Part shown: positions 11,579-22,304 of the stretch, piece after piece
How positions within the stretch are numbered: position 1 is the first letter of the stretch
Layout: each line of letters begins with the position of its first letter
NCBI RefSeq assembly: GCF_014529535.1
Contig: NC_050738.1
Coordinates: 2,418,001 to 2,482,000 of the forward strand
DNA: 64,000 nucleotides
Source of the DNA: Bradysia coprophila
Lineage: Eukaryota; Arthropoda; Insecta; Diptera; Sciaridae
Direction: 5' to 3'
Notes under the pieces: generated by a model
Told to the model about the DNA's origin: nothing
Database searches by the model: none
Seen by the model: only the letters and a program-made list of their open reading frames with translations
Made by a program: the position numbers and the translations under genes

Positions 11579-11639
11579 TTTTCGTTAATTTAGTGGTGGA
11601 ACCGACGACTAGTGTTTGTCGTATAACGTTCACATAGAA

Positions 11640-13262
11640 AAGAAAACGAGCCATCAGAACAGTCGGAGCGTTTGCTGCGACTGAGCCCCGTACAAACCCG
11701 TATATCTATTGCGTACGTGACCCTAGTGCGTCTGTCACCCTACTTTGACCGTAAGCCTATGCGCCGGTTAAAGTAGTTAAAGTAAAATTATTATGTAATG
11801 TGTACATCTTAGAAATTGCGCATAGCGCAATTACGAAGCCCCGTACGACGTTCCTTTCAAATAAAACAAAAATTTTAAATAGCCCTAAAATTTTAATTTA
11901 TTGAGTATAAATACACATAGGGCCTAGTATCGGCCTCAGTCCGAGGATCCAAATTTTTTTTTTCAACTACATTCTATTCGGCCTTTGATTACCTTCCAAA
12001 TGAAACAAAAAATACGAAAAACGGATGAAATTTGCTCGAGTTATATGTAAAATACACATAGGGCCCTAGTAGCGGCCTTAGTCCGAGGACCCAAATTTAA
12101 TTTTTTTTCAACAACATTCTATTCGGCCTTTGATTACCTTCCAAATGAAACAAAAATTACGAAAAACGGATGAAATTTGCTCGAGTTATATGTAAAATAC
12201 ACATAGGGCCCTAGTAGCGGCCTTAGTCCAAGGACCCAAATTTAATTTTTTTTTTCAACAACATTCTATTCGGTGTTCGATTATCTTTCAAATGAAACAA
12301 AAATTACGAAAAACGCTTGAAATTTACTCGAGTTGTATGTAAAATACGCATAGGGCCCTAGTAGCGGCCTTAGTCCGAGGACCCAAATTTAATTTTTTTT
12401 CAACAACATTCTATTCGGCCTTTGATTACCTTCCAAATGAAACAAAAATTACGAAAAACGGATGAAATTTGCTCGAGTTATATGTAAAATACACATAGGG
12501 CCCTAGTATCGGCCTCAGTCCGAGGACACAAATTTAAAATTTTTTTCAACTACATTCTATTCGGCCTTTGATTACCTCCCAAATGAAACAAAAATTACGA
12601 AAAACGGATGAAATTTGCTCGAGTTATATGTAAAATACACATAGGGCCCTAGTAGCGACCTTAGTCCAAGGACCCAAATTAATTTTTTTTTTTCAACAAC
12701 ATTCTATTCGGTGTTCGATTATCTTTCAAATGAAACAAAAATTACGAAAAACGGATGAAATTTGCTCGAGTTATATGTAAAATACACATAGGGCCCTAGT
12801 AGCTTTTCACTTCTAAGGCCCTAACTCACGGTCCACTCACCCGATTTTAAAAAACTTTTTTTTCCTGGATTGGTATTGACAATACCTATCATTTGCCGTG
12901 TCATTTACATTTACATCGTTTATTTTGCCATAAATATCACCAAAAGACCTTAAATCACTTAGGTGGCCCTAACTCACGAAGGGCCGACCCGAATATGCCC
13001 ATCTTCGAACTTAGCCTCACTATTTTGACTATCTTTCAGGGAAAAAAAAAATTTTTGAAATCGGATTTGATTTACTCAAGATATCGACGTGACGGACAGA
13101 CGGACAGACGGACAGACGGACAGACGGCCCAAATTTTTATTGCAGATTCGTCATCTATAAACATAGGCAAACACTTTGCCCTTACCGTCTGCTTCGAATT
13201 CCATCAATTACACACGGCATCGTAATCCTATAAGCCCCTTCGTACTTCGTACGGGGCTAAAA
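11640..13262. mobile_element. Repeat element bounded by AGCCCCGTAC / GTACGGGGCT
   Basis: The left part carries GAGCCCCGTAC near 11685 and GAAGCCCCGTACGACG near 11839. The right end is CGTACTTCGTACGGGGCTAA near 13240. Inside are the 145-bp tandem array (separate entry) and, at 12820-13200, sequence akin to the 5125-6940 element: TAACTCACG, ATCTTCGAACTTAGCCTCAC, and a GACGGACAGACGGACAG tract at 13091-13127. The frame at 12893-13225 is repeat shadow. A fragment at 20995-21095 holds CTCCGACTGTTCTGACGGCG, inverted relative to 11652, and TAAGTAAAACGCTAGCGATT, so the family is dispersed. Confidence 0.6.
11914..12810. repeat. Tandem array, six units of about 145 bp
   Basis: The landmark CACATAGGGCCC (or close variants) starts at 11914, 12055, 12200, 12347, 12492, 12638 and 12785, giving spacings of 141, 145, 147, 145, 146 and 147. 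Each unit then carries TAGTAGCGGCCTTAGTCC, an oligo-T tract, CATTCTATTCGG, CAAATGAAACAAAAATTACG and TTGCTCGAGTTATATG. The units differ by point changes and small T-tract changes, so the array is fairly young. The 145-bp length is close to nucleosomal satellite length. Confidence 0.9.
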
Positions 13263-13670
13263 ACAAACTTTTGTCGGATGTGACGAGTCCAATTGTTGTA
13301 AGAATTCGTTTAATTTTGCGTTCTGAATATTATGTTCTTTTAATTTTGAAACATTCCAAAAAATCCAAATAAAATTTTTTTTCGTTTGTAAACATCGCTG
13401 AAACTGTCAATATATACTAAAATAAAAAACAATTTTTCCTTGTTCATAAATTGAGGAGACTTTTTGAGTTGCTGCTTGCTGCTTCGTCCCATGATTAATC
13501 AAAAAATTGCGGTAATTAGTGACGTCGTCGAATAACGGTGGTGCAACGTCGTCACTAACCGACGATTCTTTAACGCGTGATGAAAAAGTGAAATTTTAAT
13601 TTTCATTCGACTTGCCCAAAGCGATTAAGTTTTGGAAATTCTATAAATGAATTCGCTCAAAAACCACTTA
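13263..13670. other. Intergenic, no gene seen
   Basis: AT-rich with no supported feature. A short imperfect dyad around GTGACGTCGTCG and CGACGTCGTCACTAAC lies near 13520-13560. Confidence 0.4.
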
Positions 13671-13675
13671 CAGTG

Positions 13676-14480
13676 GAAAAATGACGCAAGTCCCTTCAAC
13701 TTACAAAAGAACTGATACTGAGACTCGGCTTTCTTACGTTTTTTCAGAACAATCTAGTCGTTATTTTTACAATTTTTCTTACATTAGTTTACTCAACATC
13801 TGCCACGCCACATGGTGGTGCAAAACTTTCAGTTCTTTTGTAAGTGGATAAAGGGACAACTTTAAACAACATAAACAACGCAAACGGCATGACATGAACA
13901 GGGACGCAAGGCCTCTACTACTTTTTAGGAACTAAGGAGCATATTTACAGCAACTTTTTGACACAAAATATTCACGTGCGACAGTCCGCGTAATTGGCAG
14001 GGTTCATGGCGGGCATTCAAAATCAGTCAAAAACATTCAAAAGAGTAAAAGTGACGCAAGTCCCTGTGCATACTTCCAAAACAACTGATATCGCTGGAGG
14101 TGACGCATTCTCCGCTTGTACGCAAAAACTGTAACAGCAAAAATTTGACTAAAGAAATTCTAGAAACAAAATTTTACCAAAAAAAAATTTGCGTCACAAA
14201 GTGGCAGATGATTCGGACGTATTTTAGGACGTATTCTTGCCTATTTTAAAAAAATTCTTAAAAGTACTTTCCTCAACATCTGCCACTTGTGACGCAAAAT
14301 TTTTTTGGTAAAATTTTGTTTCTAGAATATCTTTGGTCAAATTTTTGCTGTTACAGTTTTTGCGTACAAGCGGAGAATGCGTCACCTCCAGCGATATCAG
14401 TTGTTTTGGAAGTATGCACAGGGACTTGCGTCACTTTTACTCTTTTGAGTGTTTTTGACTGATACCAGTTCTTTTGGAAG
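13676..14480. mobile_element. Nested palindromic element, GACGCAAGTCCC family
   Basis: The inner palindrome is very clear: arm 14045-14206 pairs with arm 14281-14452. Both carry GACGCAAGTCCCTGTGCATA, CGCTGGAGGTGACGCATTCT, TTGTACGCAAAAACTGTAAC and ATTTGCGTCAC (or their complements). The spacer is about 75 bp. An outer, more diverged pair of ends (near 13684 and 14440-14480) carries ACAAAAGAACTGATAC and GATACCAGTTCTTTTG. The same family is present at 1-1160. It has no coding capacity and is interpreted as a non-autonomous foldback transposon with an older copy around it. Confidence 0.8.
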
Positions 14481-14484
14481 AGTT

Positions 14485-14665
14485 AGTAGATTGAAAAATT
14501 TGAAAAATTTGATAAATTTGAAAATTTTGAAAATTTTTGAAAAGTTTTGACAGTTTTTGAAATTCTTGAAAATTTTTTAAAATTTTGAAAAAATTTTCAA
14601 ATTTTGAAAAATTTTCAAATTTTGAAAAATTTTCAAAATTAAAAAAAAAAATTAAAATTTTAGCT
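14485..14665. repeat. Simple GAAAATTTT-type low-complexity tract
   Basis: The tract is made of runs such as TTGAAAAATTTGAAAAATTT and their inverted form AATTTTCAAATTTTG. It is partly self-complementary and has no coding value. It borders the minisatellite. Confidence 0.85.
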
Positions 14666-14675
14666 ATATACTAAC

Positions 14676-15240
14676 TATACTAAAATTGAGTCGCCTAGCA
14701 CTGCTATTCAATAAAATTGAATCGCCAAGCACTGGCAGTCAATAAAATTGAATCGTCAAGCACTGGCGGTCAATAAAATTGAATCGCCAAGCACTGGCAG
14801 TCAATAAAATTGAATCGCCAAGCACTGACAGTCAATAAAATTGAGTCGCCTAGCACTGCCATTCAATAAAATTGAATCGCCAAGCACTGGCAGTCAATAA
14901 AATTGAATCGCCAAGCACTGGCGGTCAATAAAATTGAATCGCCAGGCACTGACAGTCAATAAAATTGAGTCGCCTAGCACTGCCATTCAATAAAATTGAA
15001 TCGTCAAGCACTGGAAGTCAAAAAAATTGAATCGCCAAGCACTGGCAGTCAATAAAGTTGAGTCGTCTAGCACTGCCGTTCAATAAAATTGAGTCGTCTA
15101 GCACTTCCATTCAATAAAATTGAGTCGTCTAGCACTTCCATTTAATAAAATTGAACCGCAAAGCACTGGCAGTCAATAAAATTGAATCACCTATTACTGG
15201 CAGTCAAGAAATTTCAACCGACAAGTACTGGCAGTAAAAA
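14676..15240. repeat. 31-bp minisatellite, about 18 units
   Basis: The unit is AATAAAATTGAATCGCCAAG followed by CACTGGCAGTC, exactly 31 bp through most of the array. There are two unit types. Type A has GCCAAGCACTGGC, a short dyad (GCCA and TGGC arms). Type B has GCCTAGCACTGCC, in which the dyad is broken. The order over 18 units is approximately B A A A A B A A A B A A B B B A A A, with the last units decayed. The last two before 15240 lose length and spacing. There is no open frame of note. Confidence 0.92.
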
Positions 15241-15950
15241 AAAATAGAGACATTCCCGGTCATGCTATTTTGTTGGAAAACGTTCCGCTGTTTGGCGGTT
15301 CAATTCTCAATCAATAAGTACCCCGGTGAGTCAAAAGAATTGGACCGCATAATATCGGAACTTTTTCGTCAGTTAGTCTACAAAACCTACTCTTTCGAAT
15401 TTATCTGACATTTTACAACGATTGCGTTTCAACAACAACAAAAAACATTATGAGAGATGTTCCCATCTAATTTTTCAATAATTTCTAAAAAAAATGCATC
15501 GTGTTAGATAATCTCGGGTGTTTAATAGTATGAGTGAGCGTGACGCTAAGTATATAACGTTTATATACAAGAGCGTTTCCAGTCTTTCTCATGTCACTGT
15601 ATATATTTATGGGCTAATATCATATATAACCGGATCAGATGTGCTTTGGCACGAGAGTTCGAGACAACCGCCATCTTTTTACTTTTTTAAAAGCAAAAAA
15701 ATAGCAAGACACACAAGTAAACCAATAGTCAACTATTCAAATAAAAAGGTGGCATTAGCATCGAACTAATGATGCTGCGCGTCTAAATGGCATTACCTTC
15801 AGACTACACGTAGTACCTACCTTGAGTTAATTTCTCTATTTTGTCTATATTGCAATGTCAAGTATATCACAAGGTCTTGAATTTTTCAACCACACGTCGT
15901 GTAAAGAACAAAAATCTAAACCCACTCGAAACCGGTGGCGATCCACATAA
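15241..15950. other. Intergenic, no gene seen
   Basis: No supported gene. The frame 15518-15769 has no recognisable domain. Confidence 0.4.
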
Positions 15951-15964
15951 ACAAATTCCATAAT

Positions 15965-16146
15965 ACATTTAATATTTGACAGATGCCGATGTCGCCCCAA
16001 GTATACATTTAACATAAGCCAACGTGTCAATCGGTTTAGTGTCTTTAATACCAATAACCGGCTTTCCAAAACTAGTAAGGTGTTGCATTCGATATTTGAC
16101 ATAAGCCGATGTCGCTCCAAGTACACATTTGACATAAGCCAACGTG
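15965..16146. repeat. Direct duplication of about 60 bp
   Basis: The block TATTTGAC-A-TGCCGATGTCGC followed by CCAAGTATACATTTAACATAAGCC and AACGTGT occurs at about 15969-16026. It recurs with small changes (CTCCAAGTACACATTTGAC) at about 16090-16147. Within each copy, ATTTGACATAAGCC is itself a shorter sub-repeat. The long minus-strand open frame over it is a by-product. Confidence 0.6.
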
Positions 16147-16149
16147 TAG

Positions 16150-16990
16150 CACTAAATACGACGATGGTCAGTCAGTTAGTTTGACAATAACGTTCGTTCG
16201 AACATCAACTCTATAATTTCAAGAGCTACAAAAAAAAAATTAAAACTAAACCAAAGAAAATCCGCTGTAAGTATGGAAGTCCATCAATTTACTTAATTCA
16301 AGCCGTAACTGTGCTTAAAATAAGGGAGGGACTTATCGATTTTATTCGCGATTTCTTGTCAAATATCAATAGAAATACGAAAAATAAGAAACTCGTACAT
16401 CGGGCATCCTCAAAATATTGTCTCATTTAAACGATTTTACAAAAAGAAAATCTATGAAAATAGCACTTCCCACTCAATTTCACACCCAAATCACATCCAC
16501 CTTGAACTTAGTCAAATATGGTTTAACGAAGAAAATCATCGTAAAAGTCGTTCATCGGAACATGATTATAGTTTTTCAAACGTCAAATCGCCAACACAAA
16601 AATGTAGTGTTTGTTGTGAAAATGTCATAATTTCGGTGATTTCGGTGTGATTTAATTCAGATTTTGTGAGGAAATGTGCTTCTTGTGTTGTTTTTAACAG
16701 TTCACTTATCGGTTGACTTAAAATATTCGTCGAAGCAACCAAAATTATGAAAAAAAATTTATGACCAATCATGTAAACAAACAACAGTATTGTCGTTTGG
16801 TGGGACGTGAGTTGCAGAAGAGATGACCCAGTAGAAATAAAATGACGGCGGTAATCTTAAAAATTACGTTTTAGCGGAAACGTTTTGCTTTAAATGTGTA
16901 TCCGTTTCCGGTAAAATAAATTAGTGCGAAAGCAACTACTTTTCATGAGCTTTATAATAACACCTTTAGTTAGGGGTGGGTCACATCCCT
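16150..16990. other. Intergenic, no gene seen
   Basis: No supported feature. The open frames on both strands lack recognisable domains or splice context. Confidence 0.4.
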
Positions 16991-16994
16991 TAAT

Positions 16995-17462
16995 TAGAGG
17001 TGAGTGGGCATACCTAATTTTATTGCCCGCCCTGCCCGAAGCCCAATAATTTTAAAAAAGCATGCCCACGGCGCGGTCCATGCCCAAGACTTTTTAAAAG
17101 CATGCCCACTGCCCAGCCCATGCCCAAGGCCCACAATGGAAATTTTCGTAAAAAATGTGAAAATTGTCAAACTTTGGCGAAACCGAGGCTGACAGTACAT
17201 CACATTATAGAAATTATAGAAAATACATGAGTTAGGAACACGATTTTATGTGCGATAGCCGTTTTGAAATTTCTTGAATGAATATTATAACGTACAGAAA
17301 ATCTAGACTGCACTTATGACTAGTTTGTGGGCTTACACACTTTTGGAAAGTGTCCATGCTGCGCCCAATGCCCACGAGATCTAAAAATGCCCATGCCAAT
17401 GTCCTGTGGGCATGCCAATGGGCGTGGGCAGCCCACTTTTATGGGCAGCCCACTCACCTCTA
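16995..17462. mobile_element. Non-autonomous element with GCCCA-rich subterminal repeats
   Basis: The ends are inverted: TAGAGGTGAGTGGGCA on the left and TGCC-type sequence ending GCCCACTCACCTCTA on the right, about 15 bp. The element is 468 bp. Its subterminal regions repeat GCATGCCCA and TGCCCATGCC about ten times. Ends beginning TAGAGGTG with G+C-rich subterminal repeats are typical of hAT-like elements. The flanking 8-mers (CCCTTAAT and CTGAAAAT) match at only about half their positions, so the target duplication is not convincing. Confidence 0.7.
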
Positions 17463-17687
17463 CTGAAAATTTGAATTTCTGAGAAAAGAAACCGAAAAAT
17501 AATTTTCAGCGCTTCTTTGCATGAAAATGACGCGACGCTGCGTTAGAACGAATTTCGGACTTTCAACTTTGAATTTGGACCATACGTACGGCGTGAATTG
17601 TAAAAGTTCATTGAAATCTAAGTTGATTTTTCATTTATTTTTCAGACCACAACTACTCACAACCGTTCATTTGGAAACTTTTGAAAA

Positions 17688-19115
17688 ATGGCACGCGGTC
17701 GCAATATTTTAGTTCTCAACGACGACTGCCTGTATCATATCTATGAATTCCTGCCGATAATCGATTGGTGTTCACTACGCGACACATGCACCCGTTTTCG
17801 AACAATTTCTGATGATCAATTCAATAGACGAAGCAAAACGTTCAAGCTGAGCCAAATCTCCGACCGCGACAGATTGAAACTTTCAGAAGTGAAACGTGTT
17901 CTCCGAACTTTTGGTAAATCCATGAAAACATTGTCCATTAACCAAAACCATTTTGCCAAACTTATGGATTGGAATGGACTGGCACCGTTTCTCGAACGCT
18001 ATTGCGAATCGTTAGTCGACCTGGAACTTGTCAGCTTTAGGTTGACTGCGAAAACAGTCGTACAATGTAGGCGACTCTTTTCGAACTTACAACGATTGGT
18101 GATAGATAAATGGGACAACCGGTATCGGTTCAACGTAGAGACCTTCTCTACTTGTTTGGTTGAATGTACATCATTAACGGAATTGGTATTTATTGGCTTG
18201 GATGACATCACAGAAGATAGTTTCGCATGCAGTCATATGAAATACTTAAAATCGTTTGAGTTGAGGGGTTGCTACGGACTCAGCGATAAAGCGTTCAAAA
18301 GTTTTCTGACCAAAAATTGTCAATTAACGCAGGTCAAGTTGTTTGATGTACGATTTCGGAATCAACACGATAATCAGAGCGGTATCGAAGACGTTGCCAA
18401 TACATTGCCTAAAATCGAGGCTTTGAGTTTGAACTTCGAAATGGGTTTTGTGCAAAACGTTATGCCTGTGACAGGAATGACTTCACTTAAGAAACTGGAA
18501 GTTAATTTAGAGCATGTTACTTATAACATCATGTTGGAGTTGCTACGAGGCCTGGCAGAGCACAGTAACATTGAAGATCTACATCTAGCTCATTTCAAAT
18601 GTAGTAAAGAAATGATTGGACTATTGTCTTCGATAAAACGCTTGAAGATACTGAAGTTCACCAATACGAACCATTTACACGGAAATGTTTGCAATTGATT
18701 GGCTACCCGATTGTCTGGCCTAGAAGAGATTCATATTTCGGAATGCAAAACCACTTCATTCAATGATACAATCCATTTCGTTGTGCACAGTCCGAATCTG
18801 CGGAGAATCGTGTTCAATCGTTATTTCACATTCGTGCCATTGATTGCACCACAACTGATTCGATCGTTAGCGGAAATAAGGCTAAGTCATAGCCAAGCAA
18901 CGAAGACAATTCTATCGATTTTCGTGAACGACAAGGACTTCCGTTCCATCCAATGTGAACTCAAATCGACTGGAATGGAGGATACCTTGGCTAAGTATGC
19001 ATATCTTTTAAGGGTGAAACAGCTGGATACAGAGCATCGAAGGACCATATCCGAATACATTTCTCGACCGACTAAATGGAAACACCTTTATTCCATTCGA
19101 AATGAATATGAATAG
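17688..19115 (+). CDS. F-box/LRR protein, interrupted by in-frame TGA at 18696
   Basis: This looks like a substrate receptor of an SCF ubiquitin ligase: an N-terminal F-box that would bind Skp1, then leucine-rich repeats that would bind a target. The F-box is at residues 8-45 (LNDDCLYHIYEFLPIIDWCS, then SLRDTCTRFRTISDD). Leucine-rich repeats with LxxL-type spacing run from about residue 80 on, for example SLVDLELVSF and LTELVFIGLDDI. The gene is intronless from the ATG, and an acceptor (TTTTTCAG at 17645) may close a 5' UTR intron. The frame stops at TGA 18696-18698 after 336 codons. It then continues in the same frame without further stops for 138 codons of the same LRR style (LSGLEEIHISECK) to a stop at 19113-19115. 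Without the TGA the protein would be 475 residues including that position. Candidate readings are a fresh nonsense mutation or polymorphism, readthrough, or an assembly error. Confidence 0.75.
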
Positions 19116-19742
19116 TACTTTTAGTAGAGATTTAAGTCTAACTTAAGAGCTAAAGTAAGGAGAAAGTTCACCATTTTACAATGAATATTTTGTGAAGTTT
19201 CTTCGTTTGTTCAATTTCCAATTTATTCAATCCCATTTTCAGAACATTTCTTAACTTTTAAAATTCGAACAACAATTTTGTATTAGAAATACAGATACTT
19301 GACTTCACAGATGGATGTTTTGATTTATGATGCAGATGCTGGTTAAAATCCAATGTGGTGCGGAAACATTTGATGAGTAGAATTGCTTGTTTTTTTTGTT
19401 AATAAGTCGAGAGTTCTATGATAGTCCTAAGTTAGTCGTTATCTGATTGAAGCAAATGTATTTTCAGCCATTGATAATGTCCTTGATGTGAGGACGAAAT
19501 ATTTGGCGATAAATAGATCTATCTTTTGAGCAAATTCGAATTTTCAACTCTAATAATGGTTAAAATTTAGTCTAAATAGAAATGGCTCATCATACAAAAA
19601 AAAAATCGATCGGTCACGAACTTAACGAACCATAGGGTCCCTATTTAATGATTCATGCTTCTACTCGTTAACTACTCGTATTTCGACAGCGTCAAAGTGA
19701 AGTTTGTTTGCTAGAGAGGGTATTGGAGTATCACAGGTTTGT
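19116..19742. other. Intergenic, 3' flank of F-box gene
   Basis: No supported gene. AT-rich, without a canonical AATAAA close to the stop. Confidence 0.4.
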
Positions 19743-20928
19743 TTTCTGCCTAGGAAAGGAAAACCGGTAAATTCATTACCGGTAAAACCGGTAATACCTG
19801 ATTACCGAAAACCGGTATTGTCGTTTTCATTACCGGTTACTTACCGGAATCTTGTGAAGATTCGAAAACACTTGTTTTCAACAAACTATGACGCAGTTGC
19901 CATAGAACAACTGACAAAAGCTGTGCAAACTGCGAGTTTCAATTTGAAATTTAATGGTAAATTTATGGTGTGAACATGTTTTGGGCCAAGAAGTGGTGAC
20001 TAGTGTCAAATCGAAGAACTGTAGTTCAAAGAAGCGAACAGACATCGAATCTATGAACCAATGGTAAATCGATTTGATAATGAATTAACATCGTAAGTGC
20101 GCCAAAAATTCAAATAATTCAACGGACTATCTGTCAATGTAACAACGCAAGTCTCCTTAGAGAACTCTTAAAGAAAATCCGTTGAAATAGTTTTACATGC
20201 GTTAAAATTCGAATTCAATGACACTCTTTTGGCTTATCAAAGATAGCAAAATTTTGGTTTATATAACTATAAAATCGTACTTTTTGCCCGAATGTCAAAA
20301 ACAGCGTAAAAGTCAGGAACAAAATAATTTTTTGTCATTGATTGTTTAGGATACCTGCGTTATATTTGCCTTAAGTCAATTGAGATTTTTTTATTTTAAG
20401 CAATTGCGGCAAGTGCACGAATATTGGCTTGTTAAATTGAATCGAAGCGTGATAAACGAATGAATTTTTTCAGCTGCGTAACATCTACGCCAATATTTTG
20501 TTTTCACGTTTGAAAGAAAATAACGACACGGTGAATTCGATGTTTGTATGTAAAAATAATCCTTCAAATTTTCAAAAGAAACCCAAATTCTTAGAATCGA
20601 ACTTCCGAATTTCAAGTAAATATTTTTACGTGTTACGGCATGTTTCATTTTCATTTACATTGCCTAATCACGTAAAGCATTGTACTTACGAGGTTCCAAG
20701 TTGTTATTTGACAAGTGGGGAATACAGCTCTCCCCTTCGGGTCGGGCTGTAACACCCCACTTATCAAATACACAACTTGGAACCTCGGAAGTAATACACT
20801 AAAAATTTTGATCATTCTCTACTTCAAAAATTTTCGGTAAATTACCGGTTAACCGGTAATATCCCTTCCGGTAATACCGATAACCGGTAATGCCAAAACG
20901 TTCCTGTTATCCCTTCCCTATTTCTGCC
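19743..20928. mobile_element. hAT-type non-autonomous element with 8-bp target duplication
   Basis: The identical 8-mer TTTCTGCC stands at 19743-19750 and 20921-20928. Between them the element starts TAGGAAAGGA and ends TCCCTTCCCTA, imperfect inverted ends. Both subterminal zones (19760-19850 and 20838-20900) are packed with CCGGTAA/TTACCGG motifs, presumed transposase binding sites by analogy with hAT elements. No transposase frame is seen, so it would move only with help from a full copy. It contains a second insertion, the hairpin at 20690-20787. Confidence 0.85.
20690..20787. mobile_element. 98-bp hairpin MITE nested in the hAT element
   Basis: Inverted arms of about 32 bp: GAGGTTCCAAG then TTATTTGACAAGTGGGG on the left, and CCCCACTTATCAAATA then CAACTTGGAACCTC on the right. 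The loop contains CTCCCCTTCGGGTCGGGCTG, a small G+C-rich apex. There is no coding capacity. Two other hairpins in the window (23594-23716 and 45133-45222) have a similar build. Confidence 0.8.
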
Positions 20929-20989
20929 CAGAACACAAAGAAATTTACTGTAAGGGCAAATGTCCTATAATGGCTGATGAATTCGCAAG

Positions 20990-21100
20990 AAGTCTGCCTA
21001 CGTACACGACAACTTAAGTAAAACGCTAGCGATTGTGAAAATTCTTTTTAGGTACTACGGACCTAAATCGCTCCGACTGTTCTGACGGCGGATTTTTTGT
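20990..21100. repeat. Fragment of the GACAGACGG / AGCCCCGTAC repeat families
   Basis: TAAGTAAAACGCTAGCGATT followed by GAAAATTCTTTT resembles 5253-5290. CGCTCCGACTGTTCTGACGG is inverted with respect to 11652-11672. It is a short decayed piece without ends. Confidence 0.55.
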
Positions 21101-21496
21101 TGTTGATATCGCTTTGATATATGAATAATTTACAGAGGTTCACTTTTATCATCCACAAATTATCTTATCGCGTTATTGATACCACTCCCAAAAAATTCTG
21201 TTTCAGCAGTTACTGACCAAAATCAGATCAGAACGTATTGGTATATATGTAGATCTTGATATATTGATATCATTTAACGGCTACAATAGTTATTTGTTCA
21301 GCTAGGGAAGATAAGTCACTTTCACACATTTCACTTGGAAAATGATAAAAATCCCTTGGGAGTTGCACTATAAGTTTCTTCCAAGCAACGGTTAAGCCTA
21401 AGCCTAACAAAATGAACCGAACACGAACCGATATCATCCATATAGAACCATAACCACATCTTATTTTTCTTTGTTATTTTGAAAATTGCATTGTTA

Positions 21497-21710
21497 AAGT
21501 ATAGTTTCCACTTAAAAAGAGCACTCCGTTTAGCCTCCGTTTACATGACAGTTGTAAAATAGAACAAAGGAACTGTCACGTAAACGGAGTAAAAAATTGA
21601 AATAAATTCAATTTCCACTCCGTTTGCGTGACAGTTCTTTTGTTCTATTTTACAACTGACATGTAGACGGAGGCTAAACGGAGTGCTCTTTTTAAGTGGA
21701 AACTATACTT
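21497..21710. mobile_element. MITE, 214 bp, with long inverted repeats
   Basis: Ends AAGTATAGTTTCCACTTAAA and its complement at 21691-21710 continue into ACTCCGTTTAGCCTCCGTTT. The pairing extends about 65 bp with few changes. A smaller inner dyad lies between GTCACGTAAACGGAG and CTCCGTTTGCGTGAC. TA or TAA borders are present on both sides, but the exact target duplication is ambiguous by one base. Confidence 0.85.
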
Positions 21711-22304
21711 AATTGTGTTGATGTTATATGGCTCTATGGATGATGGTTTGACATTTCATTTTACCTTGGAAGAAACCTATTGAAAAATGTTAAAATTTGA
21801 CACAAACAGAATAGTTATTTATGCACCAAGTGCACCTCGTATCGCAATAGGTTTGTTACAAGGTTACGTCATCCATAGAGCTATAACAAAAAAAAATTTG
21901 TTGACAAGCTGTTCGCAAAAGCTTTGAGGTTATGGCTCTGTGAACAAACCTACGTAGTTGAGAGATTTTCAGTCCAAGTCGAAGCCTAGGCTGACAATCT
22001 ATATTGTGAGCGATATGACGACACGATGTACATATGACACTTTATAGAATTTAGAGAGGGTATGCGTACCTTTTATATCACAGAGTGGTTTTGCTACTTA
22101 TCGGTAAAAAGTTTAACTAAAATTAAGACCATAGAGGTAGACTTTGAATGAACTAAAAATTTATTTTTCAATCCATCGAATCTGAATCGATTACAGCAAT
22201 AGATTAGGACCAGTAGAGAGCATTCGATGTTTAATCTACAGGAGCTGTAAACAAATATTGAATTTTTGAGTTGAACGAACTTTCGATAAAACAACAAGTT
22301 TCAT
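21711..22304. other. Intergenic, 3' flank of SDR gene
   Basis: No gene seen. On the minus strand an AATAAA at 22160-22165 (TTTATT on the plus strand) would suit the 3' end of the SDR transcript. Confidence 0.45.

Noticed and set aside
14676-15240. Regular 31-bp repeats looked at as a possible CRISPR array
   Set aside because: The whole unit repeats without unique spacers, in a eukaryotic context with no cas genes; it is a minisatellite.
16995-17462. 8-bp target duplication for the TAGAGGTGAGTGGGC element
   Set aside because: CCCTTAAT and CTGAAAAT agree at only four of eight positions.
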